Shown in pieces: positions 17,125 through 27,169 of a DNA stretch of 64,000 nt. The stretch comes from Pseudoalteromonas rubra. Its GTDB lineage: Bacteria > Pseudomonadota > Gammaproteobacteria > Enterobacterales > Alteromonadaceae. Made by a program: the position numbers and the translations under genes. The stretch covers positions 1 to 64,000 of the forward strand of contig NZ_PNCI01000029.1 of the NCBI RefSeq assembly GCF_005887095.1. Direction: 5' to 3'. The notes beneath the pieces were generated by a model. That model did not search any database. It saw only the letters and a list, made by a program, of their open reading frames with translations, and was not told where the DNA came from. Each line of letters starts with the position of its first letter. Within the stretch, counting starts at the first letter, position 1.

Positions 17125-18570
17125 TTATACCCAAGTTATCAACTGGCCATTTAGGACTAAATCCCGTGGAAGCTTGTTCTTGATTTTGGCCTTCTGCCAT
17201 TTGCCAAGCCCGACAGGTGCACCACATAGCGTAAGTACCACCTCACCTTGCGCCGGACCCGCAGAGTCAAGACGAATATCCTGTCCCTGAAAGTAAGCTT
17301 TTGCCTGACTGGCATTGAGTGCGAAAGTGTTGCTGGTTGCCAGTTGGCCCAGGCAAGTGGCAAATTCATGCTCCAGTTTCACGCCATTTTTGTGAGTGGT
17401 GGCGACTTTGATGCCAATGCGAGAGTACTTTATCTTTTCCTGTAGTGTCTCCATGTGCTGTGGAAACAGCCATAGCTCTTTATCACGGCTCATTAACTGT
17501 CCGGGCAGCGCTTCAATTCCAAATTGTTGTTTGATACTGGTCGAAAATGCTTGTAAGTCTTTTTTGGCGCAGGGCGAAAAAGGAAATTGCCCTTTCTTTC
17601 TCTTCTGCTGTGAATGCACCACGCTGGCTGTTTTTTTGAATTTGGCTATGAAGAAGCCTTCACTGTCGTAGATTTGAGGCCAGACGTGCAGATAACCTTG
17701 CTCTGTTGCGGCTTTATCGGCCTCAGGGAACAGATCATGGAGTGACATGATCTCGACGTCTCCTGCGAAGGTGTCGAGCAGATGATCACAGATCTGCTGG
17801 TTTTCCAGTGGGGTCAGGGTGCAGGTCGAATACACTAAGGTACCACCGGGTTTGAGTGCCAGAAAGGCACTGTGGATCAGTGTTTTTTGTACTTCTGCAA
17901 TGTCCTGATTGGATGCCAGCGACCAGTTTTTAAGTGCGTCAGGGTCTTTACGGACTGTCCCTTCTCCGGAGCAGGGCGCATCAAGTAGTATATGGTCAAA
18001 ACTCTCATACATGTAGTCACCAAACACCTGACCATCAAAATGTGACAGTGCACAGTTTGCAACGCCCATGCGCTTGAGGGTGGCAGCCAGTGTTTTCAGT
18101 CGGGACGAGGAAAGCTCATTAGCAATCAGTATTCCCTGGTTATCCATCAGAGCTGCCAGCTGGGAGGTTTTCGACCCTGGTGCTGCCGCCATATCCAGTA
18201 CAGTGTCTCCGGGTGCCAGCGAGGTGGCCAGTGCCATAGGAGGCAACATGGAACTTGCCTCCTGCACATAAATACAGCCACTAAGGTGCAATGCTGTATT
18301 ACCGATAGGCAGGTTACTTTCTTCGTCATTCGGACGGCTCAGCCAGTAGCCTTGTTGGCACCAGGGGATAGGCTCAATCTGCCAGTTCAGTTGTGCTGCC
18401 TGATGTTCAAATTCTTGTTGTGACATTTTCAGTGTATTAACACGGACCGCGCGTCTCAAGCCCTTGCGGCAGCTTGCGATGAAATCATCCATAGTCAGAT
18501 GCGCTGGTATGTAGCTTGCGACATCTTCAATAAATTCAGCCGGAATATAAGTTTTAGTGTCCAAAGTCAT
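17125..18570 (-). CDS. rsmF: 16S rRNA m5C1407 methyltransferase RsmF
   Basis: SAM-dependent RNA (cytosine-5) methyltransferase acting on C1407 of 16S rRNA. The N-terminal region has FDDFLA-like [14 protein letters not shown] and [11 protein letters not shown]-binding motif is [12 protein letters not shown], motif [15 protein letters not shown] and motif [14 protein letters not shown] with the catalytic cysteines. A C-terminal RNA-binding domain brings it to 481 residues, E. coli RsmF-like. The frame is open from a GTG at 18582, but the ATG at 18570 sits right after AAGAGATA and matches the family N-terminus, so it is chosen. Monocistronic, divergent from the GAPDH gene. Confidence 0.9.
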   Translation of the reverse strand: MTLDTKTYIPAEFIEDVASYIPAHLTMDDFIASCRKGLRRAVRVNTLKMSQQEFEHQAAQLNWQIEPIPWCQQGYWLSRPNDEESNLPIGNTALHLSGCIYVQEASSMLPPMALATSLAPGDTVLDMAAAPGSKTSQLAALMDNQGILIANELSSSRLKTLAATLKRMGVANCALSHFDGQVFGDYMYESFDHILLDAPCSGEGTVRKDPDALKNWSLASNQDIAEVQKTLIHSAFLALKPGGTLVYSTCTLTPLENQQICDHLLDTFAGDVEIMSLHDLFPEADKAATEQGYLHVWPQIYDSEGFFIAKFKKTASVVHSQQKRKKGQFPFSPCAKKDLQAFSTSIKQQFGIEALPGQLMSRDKELWLFPQHMETLQEKIKYSRIGIKVATTHKNGVKLEHEFATCLGQLATSNTFALNASQAKAYFQGQDIRLDSAGPAQGEVVLTLCGAPVGLGKWQKAKIKNKLPRDLVLNGQLITWV

Positions 18571-18685
18571 TATCTCTTGCACTTAATGTGGCTAGTTTAC
18601 CACTAATTGACATCACTCTGGGATAGACTCATCTCGACGCGCTATATTCTTTGTTGCGAGGATGTAGTACCTGTCCCTCTTGAAT

Positions 18686-18717
18686 ATACGGAAAAACATA
18701 TATAATATATTTCGTAT
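18686..18717. promoter_or_regulatory. Inverted repeat overlapping a promoter upstream of GAPDH-arsJ
   Basis: ATACGGAAA at 18686-18694 is mirrored by TTTCGTAT at 18710-18717, with an AT-rich centre that contains TATAAT at 18701-18706. TTGAAT at 18680-18685 could be a -35 element. The dyad would sit across the spacer and -10, as expected for a repressor operator. ArsR-type repressors are the usual controllers of this pair of genes; that assignment is inference. Confidence 0.5.
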
Positions 18718-18791
18718 GTTTAGAACGATGGAATCTTAGACTTCTTCTGAGGAGCTTGGGAGAGGTCAGTGTAATTAAAAAGGTAACTCAC

Positions 18792-19805
18792 ATGACTATC
18801 AAAGTAGGTATCAATGGATTCGGACGCATGGGAAGATTAACCATGCGGGCACTATGGCAAACTGCAGGCATTGAAATTGTAAAAATCAATGACCCAGGCG
18901 GCGATGCGTATACTCTGGCGCATCTGATGACTTTTGACTCAGTGCATGGCAAATGGGAGTGGGAAGCCGAGGCCAGCGATGAGAAAACCATGGTGATTGC
19001 AGATAAACGCATCGCGGTGGAGCAGCAAACTCAGCTGGAAAAAATTGACTGGTCAGACTGTGATTTAGTGATTGAAGCCAGTGGTAAATTGAAAAGCAAA
19101 GAAAAGCTGGCTGGCTATTTTTCTCAGGGTGTAAAGCAGGTGGTTGTAACTGCGCCTGTGAAAGAAGAGGGGGTTCTGAATGTCGTGATGGGCGTTAACC
19201 ATCAGCTATTTGATGCTGACTCTCACCCAATTGTCACAGCGGCCTCATGCACGACTAATTGTCTGGCCCCGGTTGTAAAAGTTTTGCAGGACAACATCGG
19301 CATTAAACATGGCTCGATGACGACCATCCACGACATCACAAACACCCAGACAATTATTGATGCTCCGCACAAAGACTTGCGCAGAGCGCGTGCCTGCGGT
19401 ACCAGCTTAATTCCAACAACAACAGGGTCGGCAACGGCAATTACCCATATATTCCCGGAACTCAAAGGCAAGTTGAATGGCCACGCCGTGCGAGTGCCGC
19501 TGACCAATGCATCAATCACGGACTGCGTGTTTGAAGTTAACCGTGAAACCACAGTGGAAGAAATCAACAGCTGGATGGAGCAAGCTGCGCAAGGGGATCT
19601 TGCAGGTATTTTGGGCTATGAAACACGCCCTCTGGTGTCTATTGATTATAAAACAGACCCTCGCAGTGCTATCGTAGACGCACTGTCTACCATGGTGGTA
19701 AATGGGACTCAGGTTAAACTCTATGTTTGGTATGACAATGAATGGGGTTACGCTAACCGTACTGCAGATCTGGTCCGTCACGTGATTGCACAGCGCTGGG
19801 GGTAA
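18792..19805 (+). CDS. Glyceraldehyde-3-phosphate dehydrogenase, ArsJ-associated
   Basis: NAD-dependent GAPDH with Rossmann motif [10 protein letters not shown] (residues 5-14) and catalytic cysteine in SCTTNCLAP. In ArsJ-linked loci the enzyme uses arsenate in place of phosphate to form 1-arseno-3-phosphoglycerate, which ArsJ exports. Its stop and the arsJ start are two bases apart, so the pair is one operon. The open frame begins at 18756, but ATG 18792 (following AAGGTAACTCAC) matches the true GAPDH start, 337 residues. Features that set it apart from the glycolytic enzyme: the arsJ neighbour and the operator-like dyad upstream. Confidence 0.88.
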   Translation: MTIKVGINGFGRMGRLTMRALWQTAGIEIVKINDPGGDAYTLAHLMTFDSVHGKWEWEAEASDEKTMVIADKRIAVEQQTQLEKIDWSDCDLVIEASGKLKSKEKLAGYFSQGVKQVVVTAPVKEEGVLNVVMGVNHQLFDADSHPIVTAASCTTNCLAPVVKVLQDNIGIKHGSMTTIHDITNTQTIIDAPHKDLRRARACGTSLIPTTTGSATAITHIFPELKGKLNGHAVRVPLTNASITDCVFEVNRETTVEEINSWMEQAAQGDLAGILGYETRPLVSIDYKTDPRSAIVDALSTMVVNGTQVKLYVWYDNEWGYANRTADLVRHVIAQRWG

Positions 19806-19807
19806 GC

Positions 19808-21007
19808 GTGTTACAGCAGCTTTCTGCGCCCATTAAGCAGTATCTGGTTATAACTGGTAATTATTGGTCGTTTACCCTGACTGATGGGGCATTACGCATG
19901 CTGGTGGTGTTGTATTTCCATCAGCTGGGCTACAGTCCTATCGCTATTGCCTCGTTATTTTTACTTTACGAAGTGTTTGGGGTGGTGACCAATCTGGTTG
20001 GTGGCTGGCTGGGTGCCAGAATGGGCCTGAACAAGACCATGAATGTGGGCTTGTTCTTGCAAATTGTCGCGCTGCTTATGCTGGTTGTGGATCCGCAGTG
20101 GCTGAGCGTCGCGTATGTGATGGTGGCTCAGGCGTTATCCGGCATTGCCAAAGACTTGAATAAAATGAGTGCCAAAAGCGCCATAAAGCTGCTGGTACCC
20201 AAAGAGCAGGATGGTGCACTGTTTAAGTGGGTAGCTATTCTTACTGGGTCGAAAAATGCGCTCAAGGGGGTGGGCTTCTTCATGGGCGGCCTGCTCCTGA
20301 CACAGCTAGGCTTTCAGGGCGCACTGTGGTTTATGAGCACGATGCTACTGATAACCTGGGTGCTCAGCTTAATATTACTCAAGCAGGATCTGGGTAAGAA
20401 AAAACACAAGCCTAAATTCTCAGAGATGTTTTCGACCAGTCAGCAGGTAAACTGGTTATCCGCCGCACGGTTGTTTTTATTTGCTTCCCGTGATGTCTGG
20501 TTTGTGGTGGCTTTGCCGGTATATCTGGCCAGTGTGTTTGGCTGGGATCACTGGTGGGTTGGCGGTTTTATGGCAAGCTGGGTTATTGCGTACGGGCTGG
20601 TTCAGGCCAATGCACCCAAGCTGCTTGGTAATCGGCGCTCAAATACGCAACAAGCGTTTATCTGGGTGGCTCTGCTGACTCTGTTGCCTGCTTTAATAGC
20701 CCTGGCATTGTGGTCCCAGTGGTATGTACAGGTGTCGATTGTGGCGGGTTTACTGATATTTGGTGCCGTGTTTGCAGTCAACTCCTCTCTGCACAGCTTT
20801 TTGATTGTGCATTTTGCTGATGAAGATGGAGTGTCAATGGATGTTGGCTTCTATTACATGGCGAATGCGATGGGTCGCCTTGCGGGAACCATATTATCGG
20901 GCCTGGCCTATCAGTATGGCGGGCTAGTTAGCTGCTTGCTGATATCCAGCGTTTTGCTCATGCTTGCGACTGGGCTTACTTATGGGCTGCAACGCCACAC
21001 CAGGTAG
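19808..21007 (+). CDS. arsJ: Organoarsenical efflux MFS transporter ArsJ
   Basis: Major facilitator superfamily protein, 399 residues with about twelve hydrophobic segments, starting at GTG 19808 with the previous gene's stop two bases upstream. Family-typical N-terminus (YLVITGNYWSFTLTDGALRM) and the loop NKMSAKSAIKLLVPK are features I associate with ArsJ. It expels 1-arseno-3-phosphoglycerate, which breaks down outside the cell and so removes arsenate. No arsR, arsC, arsB or acr3 gene lies within the window. A bidirectional hairpin terminator closes the operon. Confidence 0.85.
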   Translation: MLQQLSAPIKQYLVITGNYWSFTLTDGALRMLVVLYFHQLGYSPIAIASLFLLYEVFGVVTNLVGGWLGARMGLNKTMNVGLFLQIVALLMLVVDPQWLSVAYVMVAQALSGIAKDLNKMSAKSAIKLLVPKEQDGALFKWVAILTGSKNALKGVGFFMGGLLLTQLGFQGALWFMSTMLLITWVLSLILLKQDLGKKKHKPKFSEMFSTSQQVNWLSAARLFLFASRDVWFVVALPVYLASVFGWDHWWVGGFMASWVIAYGLVQANAPKLLGNRRSNTQQAFIWVALLTLLPALIALALWSQWYVQVSIVAGLLIFGAVFAVNSSLHSFLIVHFADEDGVSMDVGFYYMANAMGRLAGTILSGLAYQYGGLVSCLLISSVLLMLATGLTYGLQRHTR

Positions 21008-21014
21008 AACTGTG

Positions 21015-21052
21015 AAAGTAAGACAAACCTGAATCTAGGTTTGTCTTACTTT
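21015..21052. terminator. Bidirectional terminator between arsJ and a chemoreceptor gene
   Basis: Perfect 16-bp stem AAAGTAAGACAAACCT paired with its reverse complement, loop GAATCT. A-rich and T-rich flanks make it work for arsJ (plus) and the MCP gene (minus). Confidence 0.8.
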
Positions 21053-21070
21053 AGACACGTTTTGACAGGT

Positions 21071-23050
21071 CTATGGTAGCTTAAAGCTCGCGGTGATTTG
21101 TTTGAGTTTTCTTGACTGCTTATCCAAATCCAGGCTGGCACTGGCCACCTGATCTGCACCTGCTGCGTTATCCAGTGCGGCTTGTTTAATAGCGTCAATA
21201 TTGTAACTGATCTCTTCAGTGGTCGAGGTCTGCTGTTGCGCCTCCAGGGCGATACGTTTTGCACTCGCCGAAATTTCCTGAATTTGTGCAACGCTGGTTT
21301 GCAGGCTGGCAGCACTATCATTGGTTGCAGAAATGGATGCTTGCGCGACTTCGGCAGACTGATGCATTTTATCAACCGCTTGTGCGGTCGCACTTTGTAG
21401 CTCCTGGATCATGGTCTCTATGTCACCGGTAGACTGTTGAGTTTTGTAGGCAAGCTGGCGTACTTCGTCCGCAACGACGGCAAAACCGCGACCATGCTCA
21501 CCTGCTCGGGCTGCCTCAATGGCGGCATTGAGTGCCAGCAGGTTGGTCTGCTCGGTAATAGCCTGGATCACCTCAATCACTTTGCCTATGTTCTGAGCTC
21601 CGGATTCTACGTCCTTAATAGCACGCTCAGAATCGCTGATCACCTGATCGAGAGTTGTCATTTGAGAAACGCATTCTGCCAATGTCTGACTCGCGGCCTG
21701 TGTACTGTCTTGCGTGTTGACGCTGAGCGTGGCAACCTGATTAGCGCTATTCGCAACACTCTCAATGGACTGAGCCGTGGCTGCAATGGCAAGGGCGACT
21801 TGCTCAATGTTTGCATGTTGCTCCTGTAAGCTGGTATTGGCCTGTTCACTGGCTGCACTGGTCTGGCTGGCCGTAACGGCAAGCTGAGAAGTCGTTTCAC
21901 TGATAGTGCCAATCACGCCGGTGAGATAGCTGGTCATCTGCCTCATAGCGCCGTATACACCGGTCACGTTGGCATCCTGGCTAAAATCCTGGCGCAAATC
22001 ACCTGAAGCGATCCGTTCACTGATGTCGCGCATCGTGCTGGGCTCTCCACCTAGCGGGCGCAGTACCGAGCTGGCGATCAACCAGGTGGCTACGCTGATT
22101 GCGATAATTGCAATAGCGCCAATTAGGGCAATAAACCAATACAGTTGATAAATCGGTGCAAATGCTTCAGCTTTGTCAATCTCACTCAACAACACCCAGT
22201 TTAGCGTTGCAAACTGAAATGGCATATAGGCCGACAAAACTGGGTTGCCATTATAATCAATGATCAGCTCTGTTTCAGAAAAGCCTTGCAGACCACGCCT
22301 GACCGCATAGGTATCAACGCCATTTCGTGCTACTGAGCCGGCAAAGCTGGCCGTTACACTGTGCGCTGTCGGGTCCAGATATGAATCTGAACGCATTCTT
22401 AAATCTGAGCCTACCAGATAGGACTCGCCTGTTTTACCCATACCATCACGTTGTTGCATGATGTCGTTAATCGTATCTATGGCGATTTGTAACGCAATAA
22501 TGGAGTGAACTTGCCCGTCAACCTGAACCGGTACCCCAATAAATGCAGCTGGCTCGTTATTGCTTGGCGCATACTGTTGATAATCTGTGATGGAAAATTG
22601 ACTGCCATTGAGCGCGTTGCGAAATAACTGAGCGAGTCCGGAATCGCGATAAGGTCCAGTTCTCAGGTTGGTCTGATAGTCACTCTCTTTCGCGACGGTA
22701 TAACTGATAAAACCGTTCGTTTCTATGATAAACAGATCATAAAACCCTTTTTGCTCGATAAAATGCTTGAACAGAGCGTGATTGTCTCGGGCAATCTCAG
22801 CAGTGCCTGATTGAGTCTTGGTACTGGCCATTTGTTGCCATTGTGCAGCGATCAGGCTTAGATCTGCCTTGCGGGCCTTGAAGTAATCGTCGATTTGGCG
22901 ATGTTTAATATGTTTGATGGAGGTAAGCTGATTATACGCCTGACGCTCTAATGCATCTGATGCGGTAATTAAGGATGTGATTGCCATAAATGCCGCCGGC
23001 AGTAAGCCAACGAGCATGAATGAAATCAGCAAACGGAGTTTGGTGGACAT
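21071..23050 (-). CDS. Methyl-accepting chemotaxis protein with dCache-like sensor
   Basis: 659-residue transmembrane chemoreceptor. TM1 lies at about residues 8-27. A periplasmic domain of about 270 residues shows dCache-type features ([47 protein letters not shown]). TM2 spans roughly residues 305-328 and is followed by HAMP and the cytoplasmic signalling domain with conserved hairpin tip [35 protein letters not shown] split over 505-545. No C-terminal NWETF-like CheR-binding pentapeptide is seen. It stands alone, not in a che operon. A Fur-box-like sequence lies 40 bases upstream. Ligand unknown. Confidence 0.88.
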   Translation of the reverse strand: MSTKLRLLISFMLVGLLPAAFMAITSLITASDALERQAYNQLTSIKHIKHRQIDDYFKARKADLSLIAAQWQQMASTKTQSGTAEIARDNHALFKHFIEQKGFYDLFIIETNGFISYTVAKESDYQTNLRTGPYRDSGLAQLFRNALNGSQFSITDYQQYAPSNNEPAAFIGVPVQVDGQVHSIIALQIAIDTINDIMQQRDGMGKTGESYLVGSDLRMRSDSYLDPTAHSVTASFAGSVARNGVDTYAVRRGLQGFSETELIIDYNGNPVLSAYMPFQFATLNWVLLSEIDKAEAFAPIYQLYWFIALIGAIAIIAISVATWLIASSVLRPLGGEPSTMRDISERIASGDLRQDFSQDANVTGVYGAMRQMTSYLTGVIGTISETTSQLAVTASQTSAASEQANTSLQEQHANIEQVALAIAATAQSIESVANSANQVATLSVNTQDSTQAASQTLAECVSQMTTLDQVISDSERAIKDVESGAQNIGKVIEVIQAITEQTNLLALNAAIEAARAGEHGRGFAVVADEVRQLAYKTQQSTGDIETMIQELQSATAQAVDKMHQSAEVAQASISATNDSAASLQTSVAQIQEISASAKRIALEAQQQTSTTEEISYNIDAIKQAALDNAAGADQVASASLDLDKQSRKLKQITASFKLP

Positions 23051-23088
23051 GGAGTACCTGACTTAAGGTTATTTTGCTAAATGCAATT

Positions 23089-23107
23089 GAAAATGATTAT
23101 TATCACA
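23089..23107. promoter_or_regulatory. Fur-box-like sequence upstream of the dCache chemoreceptor gene
   Basis: GAAAATGATTATTATCACA matches about 13 of 19 positions of the classic Fur consensus, 39 bases upstream of the MCP start. AT-rich flanks make a chance match possible. Confidence 0.3.
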
Positions 23108-23291
23108 TATTGTAAACAAAAATCCCTTTAGTGGGAACTGTGACATCCGAAAAGTTAAAAAAAAGAAACTAAATTCTTATTTTTTGTTTTCGTTCCAGGT
23201 TTGCTTACGTTATTGGTTTTGACTCTAAATGGCAGGATCCTGCAAGGGCAGAAGCCGGGCGCTGGCGCACCCAGCCGGTAAAAACGTTTCC

Positions 23292-24209
23292 TTAACTGAG
23301 CTCAATTGCCTGGATCTGAACGGATTGCTCGTCTTCTTCCTGTTCTGCGCCCGCAGGCACACTCGGAAATTCCGGCTTATCAAGTGCGATATCTCCGCCA
23401 TCAACGATGTCATCTTTTTGCAAAGAGCGGAAACCGAACAGGCCGTGATCAGCCAAATGAGACGGCACAACATTTTGCATCGCAGTGAAAATGCTCTCTA
23501 CTCGCCCTGGATGAGTTGTATTCCACTCATTCAGCATTGCCTTAACATGCTTGCGCTGCAGGTTTTCCTGTGAGCCACATAGGTTACATGGAATGATGGG
23601 GAATGCCTGGCTCTGCGCGTAACGTGCAATGTCAGCTTCTTTACAATATGCCAGCGGTCGGATCACCATATGCTGGCCATCATCGCTCATTAGTTTAGGT
23701 GGCATGCCTTTTAATTTACCGCCATAGAACATGTTTAAAAACATGGTCTCAATCATGTCATCACGATGGTGGCCTAAGGCAATTTTAGTGGCGCCCATTT
23801 CTTTTGCAGTTCGGTAGAGAATACCGCGACGCAGGCGTGAACACAGTGAGCAGGTTGTCTTGCCTTCGGGAATTTTGTCTTTGACGATTGAGTAGGTGTC
23901 TTCCTCAACGATTTTATATTCTACGCCAAGGGTATCCAGATATTCAGGTAGGATATGCTCAGGAAAGCCAGGCTGCTTTTGATCCAGGTTGATGGCAAAC
24001 ACATCGAACTTGATAGGGGCGACACGCTGAAGGTGCTGCAACACATCCAGCAGAGTATAACTGTCCTTACCGCCAGACAGGCAAACCATAATGCGGTCAC
24101 CATCTTCGATCATATTAAAATCGCCTACAGCCTGACCGGCCAGCCTTCTTAAGCGTTTTTGCAACTTGTTAAGGCTATATGCTTGCTTAGCTTCTTGTGA
24201 GTGAGACAC
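23292..24209 (-). CDS. ttcA: tRNA 2-thiocytidine synthetase TtcA
   Basis: PP-loop ATPase that thiolates cytidine-32 of certain tRNAs. The PP-loop SGGKDS lies at residues 45-50 and the cluster-binding cysteines appear as CSLC and CNLCG, the two CxxC pairs typical of TtcA, which carries an iron-sulfur cluster. 305 residues, the usual length. Start is GTG at 24209, with AGGGGGG a few bases upstream; no ATG is available at that position. The C-terminal tail after residue 285 is acidic and variable. Its position near fnr and uspE fits the neighbourhood seen in related genomes. Confidence 0.92.
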   Translation of the reverse strand: MSHSQEAKQAYSLNKLQKRLRRLAGQAVGDFNMIEDGDRIMVCLSGGKDSYTLLDVLQHLQRVAPIKFDVFAINLDQKQPGFPEHILPEYLDTLGVEYKIVEEDTYSIVKDKIPEGKTTCSLCSRLRRGILYRTAKEMGATKIALGHHRDDMIETMFLNMFYGGKLKGMPPKLMSDDGQHMVIRPLAYCKEADIARYAQSQAFPIIPCNLCGSQENLQRKHVKAMLNEWNTTHPGRVESIFTAMQNVVPSHLADHGLFGFRSLQKDDIVDGGDIALDKPEFPSVPAGAEQEEDEQSVQIQAIELS

Positions 24210-24319
24210 TCGCCCCCCTATATCAAAATGACGGCAAAAATAAATAAGGGCGCATTATACCGTCAGACCAGTAAACTGCAATATAAGTGGTGAGATTACA
24301 ATCGGGGTTGGGAAGAGCA

Positions 24320-24345
24320 GATCGACACGCAACTGCGTGTCGATC
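24320..24345. repeat. Perfect hairpin downstream of uspE
   Basis: GATCGACACGC and its complement form an 11-bp stem with loop AACT, 13 bases beyond the uspE stop on the minus strand. It lacks a T-tract, so it may be a transcript-stabilising 3' hairpin or an attenuated terminator. Confidence 0.55.
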
Positions 24346-24357
24346 ATAACGATAGAT

Positions 24358-25281
24358 TTACTGCGCGAGCGGGCTTTTGTACCCATCTGGTTTGAGTGCC
24401 AGTACATCACAGTCAAGGCTATCGATAACATGTTCAGCGGTATTACCGACTAATGCCGCACTGAGGCCAGTTCGACCGACGGTACCAATAACCACTAACT
24501 CTGCATTATGCTCATTCGCAATATGGGGGATCACGTCTTCTGGTAAGCCTTCTTTAATAACACACTGCGCTTTACCAAGACCAAAGTGCTCGGCCAGTGC
24601 CCAGGTTTCCTCCTCGTGGTGCTTCTTCACTGCTTCATTGTACTGCGATGGATTAAACTCAGGGATCTCAATGGCGATGTTTACTGGTGTTGCCGGATAG
24701 GTGTTGACCAGACTCAGGGAAGCGTTGGCCAGCTCACATAAAAATTGCGCATCTTTGATGATACGGTGATTCAGCGCCTGATGTTGTTCATCATCACTGA
24801 CGGCATTGACTGCCGCAAGTATTTCGCCTTTTTCAGGCCAGGCATGATCTTTGACCAATAATACCGGGGCAGGGCACTTTCTGATCAGGTGCCAGTCTGT
24901 CGGAGTAAAAATGACAGACTTAAGCGTATCATGCTGATGAGTGGCTTTGATCACAAGATCAAACTGTTGTTCAAGCACGGTCTTGATAATGGCCTCGTAG
25001 GGGCGGTTGTGCCAGACTACTTTGGTTTCAATATCGATGTTTTGATAGCCGCTGGTGAGTTCAGAAATCCAGGCCTCACGGTCTTTAATTACCGCTTCTC
25101 TCATCGCCTCACGCTCTTCTCGCGACAACATAGTGGTCATCTCGTAAGAAAAGTCATAAATGGATAAAAAGGCGGTGATTTTTGCACCCGTTTTTTGGGC
25201 CAGACTGATAGAACGCTCCAGGCTGTTCTGCTGTTGTTTGGTCGGATCTATGACGGTGAGAATGCGTTTGATTTGTTCCAT
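24358..25281 (-). CDS. uspE: Universal stress protein UspE
   Basis: 307 residues made of two Usp domains in tandem. Domain 1 (about 1-150) begins MEQIKRILTVIDP; domain 2 has the ATP-binding-type signature ELVVIGTVGRTGLSAALVGNTAEHVID near its end. In E. coli UspE has roles in stress resistance, motility and iron scavenging. The ATG is preceded by GGAGCCC. It lies 100 bases downstream of fnr in the same direction, as in E. coli and Shewanella-type genomes, and is likely co-regulated with oxygen limitation, which is inference. Confidence 0.92.
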   Translation of the reverse strand: MEQIKRILTVIDPTKQQQNSLERSISLAQKTGAKITAFLSIYDFSYEMTTMLSREEREAMREAVIKDREAWISELTSGYQNIDIETKVVWHNRPYEAIIKTVLEQQFDLVIKATHQHDTLKSVIFTPTDWHLIRKCPAPVLLVKDHAWPEKGEILAAVNAVSDDEQHQALNHRIIKDAQFLCELANASLSLVNTYPATPVNIAIEIPEFNPSQYNEAVKKHHEEETWALAEHFGLGKAQCVIKEGLPEDVIPHIANEHNAELVVIGTVGRTGLSAALVGNTAEHVIDSLDCDVLALKPDGYKSPLAQ

Positions 25282-25381
25282 AATGGGCTCCTTAATCTTG
25301 CACGGACGATTTCAACTCTGTCTACAGTGTAATCGAAATCGTCGCGGGATAAAGGAAAAACGGGCCGTTAATTGCCTTAGA

Positions 25382-26110
25382 TCAAAGAGCAATTGCAGCG
25401 GTCTTGGCTAGCGCATCAATATCCAAAATGGTGATGAATTTACCTTCGACTTTGATGGTTTCTGACTTCTGGAAACGGCTTAGTAAACGGCTGATGGTTT
25501 CAACGGTCAGCCCCAGGTAATTGCCTATTTCTCCACGGGTCATGGTCAGGCGGAACTCTTTGCGCGAGAACCCGCGTTCGCCGAAGCGGCTAGACAGATT
25601 GTAAATAAAGGTTGCGAGGCGTTCTTCTGCTGTCTTCTTATTCAGTAACAGTAGCATTTCCTGATCGTAGTTTATCTCGCTGCTCATCAGGCGCATAATT
25701 TGCTGCCTGAGCTTTGGCAGCTTACCAGCCAGTTCATCTAAAGTATCAAATGGGATCTCACAGACCATGGATGTTTCAAGTGCCTGAGCAAAGCTCTGAT
25801 GCTGCATTTTATTGATGGCATCAAAGCCAACTAAGTCTCCCGCCAGATGAAACCCGGTGATCTGTTCATCGCCTTGCTCTGAAATTGTATAGGTTTTAAA
25901 AGATCCAGAGCGCACCGCAAAAATAGCGTTGAGCTCGTTACCTGACTCGAACAAAAAGTCCCCTTTGTGGAGAGGTTTTTTGCGCTCGATGATTTCATCC
26001 AGCTTATCCATTTCGCTGCCGTTTAAAGAGAAGGGCAGACACAATTGGCTGATGCTGCAGTTGTTGCAGCTGATAGTACATTGACTTTTTGAACGATTAC
26101 TTAAATCCAT
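25382..26110 (-). CDS. fnr: FNR-family oxygen-sensing transcription regulator
   Basis: CRP/FNR regulator with a [4Fe-4S] cluster that is lost in oxygen. Cluster ligands match E. coli [13 protein letters not shown] supplies Cys15, Cys18 and Cys24 (numbering from ATG 26110), and the fourth is Cys117 in MVCEIPFD. The helix-turn-helix recognition helix [11 protein letters not shown] keeps the E-x-x-S-R pattern that reads TTGAT half sites. I chose ATG 26110 (242 residues) because CGGA precedes it and the cluster spacing fits; a longer start at 26146 (254 residues) cannot be excluded. It lies just after the cbb3 assembly genes it probably controls. Confidence 0.9.
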   Translation of the reverse strand: MDLSNRSKSQCTISCNNCSISQLCLPFSLNGSEMDKLDEIIERKKPLHKGDFLFESGNELNAIFAVRSGSFKTYTISEQGDEQITGFHLAGDLVGFDAINKMQHQSFAQALETSMVCEIPFDTLDELAGKLPKLRQQIMRLMSSEINYDQEMLLLLNKKTAEERLATFIYNLSSRFGERGFSRKEFRLTMTRGEIGNYLGLTVETISRLLSRFQKSETIKVEGKFITILDIDALAKTAAIAL

Positions 26111-26185
26111 AACAAATCCGTTATCTATGACGCACGTTAATGACATTCTATTAGATGCGGCCATATTTTAATACTTGAACTTCTC

Positions 26186-26206
26186 AATATCTGCTATTCA
26201 GATATT
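26186..26206. promoter_or_regulatory. 8-bp dyad in the fnr promoter region
   Basis: AATATCTG-CTATT-CAGATATT is a perfect 8-bp inverted repeat with 5-base spacer, located 76-96 bases upstream of the fnr start. It does not match the FNR consensus (TTGAT-N4-ATCAA). It could be a regulator site or an RNA hairpin in the leader. Confidence 0.4.
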
Positions 26207-26337
26207 CATCTACTATTACAGGCATTGTGGCTGTAGGGTGATAAGTGACTACGACCCGTCGATCATTAATTGTCAAAAAACTCCCATTCTCTGACTCAGA
26301 TTAATGACTCTCATCTAATAGTATTACCGCTCCTAGA

Positions 26338-27009
26338 TTAATGTACTAGTTTGTCGGTTGCAATGATTAGTAGATAAAAGCCATACCAAATAAAAATATT
26401 GCCAAGCGCAATACGCGTAGCTTTATGATTTAAAAACGTATTGAGCAACTGGGCGGTTTGTCCTACTGCTAGCATTGCGGGAAAAGTACCCAGTGCAAAA
26501 GCGGCCATCGTGAGCGCACCGCTGAAGCTACTGTCTGCCCGAAGAGTCCAGGTCAGTGCCGAATAGACCAGCCCACAAGGTAGCCAGCCCCATAAGGCTC
26601 CGTATGCCAGTGCCTTTTTCTTACTGTCGACAGGGAGTAAATACTTGTTAAGTTGTACAAGGCGTTGCCAAAGCAACCATTTTCCTGCTTTTTCTAGCCA
26701 ATTTAAGGTCGCTGCCAGGCGCATCACATAAACACCAACCAGCAACATAAATATGCCACTCAGTACATTCAATATGTTGGCAAATAAGGTGCTTTGCTTG
26801 GCAAATGCCGCGCCGAGCCCGGCAACCAGTGCTCCGGCGACCATATAACTGCCTAGTCTGCCCAAATTGTATAGCAGTGCAGTGACAAAAGGTGACTGCT
26901 TGGTTTGAGCAAGCTGCAGGCTTGATGCGATTCCGCCACACATGACCAGACAATGGCCGCTACCAACCAGGCCCATCACAAAGGCGCTAAACAGGCTTAT
27001 CTCGGTCAT
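26338..27009 (-). CDS. TauE/SafE-family membrane protein linked to cbb3 oxidase genes
   Basis: 223 residues with about six to seven hydrophobic segments. The N-terminal motif GLVGSGHCLVMCGGI is typical of the sulfite exporter TauE/SafE-like proteins found next to ccoS in cbb3 oxidase clusters, with paired Cys possibly handling copper. The role in this context is probably copper or heme handling for oxidase assembly; the family name reflects homology, not proven sulfite export. The gene overlaps ccoS by 23 bases, a sign of tight coupling. Confidence 0.8.
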   Translation of the reverse strand: MTEISLFSAFVMGLVGSGHCLVMCGGIASSLQLAQTKQSPFVTALLYNLGRLGSYMVAGALVAGLGAAFAKQSTLFANILNVLSGIFMLLVGVYVMRLAATLNWLEKAGKWLLWQRLVQLNKYLLPVDSKKKALAYGALWGWLPCGLVYSALTWTLRADSSFSGALTMAAFALGTFPAMLAVGQTAQLLNTFLNHKATRIALGNIFIWYGFYLLIIATDKLVH

Positions 27010-27169
27010 TACTTTTATTATGTTGCTCTTTGTCGTCTTCGAACAGAATGCTGTGTCCCTGCTTGTTCAGATCAGAGAACTGCTCGCTTTTGACGGCCCA
27101 AAAAAACACCCCGATTGCGATAATGACAAACAAGATCGCGATGGGAATAAGGATATAGATAATACTCAT
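26987..27169 (-). CDS. ccoS: cbb3 oxidase maturation protein CcoS
   Basis: 60-residue protein with one N-terminal membrane helix (residues 2-25, ending FFWAVKSEQF) and a short polar tail, the typical CcoS form. The segment after the helix (WAVKSEQFSDL) is the conserved part. CcoS is needed for incorporating redox cofactors into cytochrome cbb3. Its ATG overlaps the stop of ccoI by 4 bases and its 3' end overlaps the TauE/SafE-like gene. Confidence 0.88.
   Translation of the reverse strand: MSIIYILIPIAILFVIIAIGVFFWAVKSEQFSDLNKQGHSILFEDDKEQHNKSNDRDKPV

Noticed and set aside
18792..19805. Treating the GAPDH as the glycolytic gapA
   Set aside because: Direct coupling to arsJ and the operator-like dyad point to the arsenate system; no glycolytic gene is next to it.
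24320..24345. Calling the hairpin after uspE an intrinsic terminator
   Set aside because: There is no T-tract on the minus strand after the stem, so it is reported only as a hairpin.
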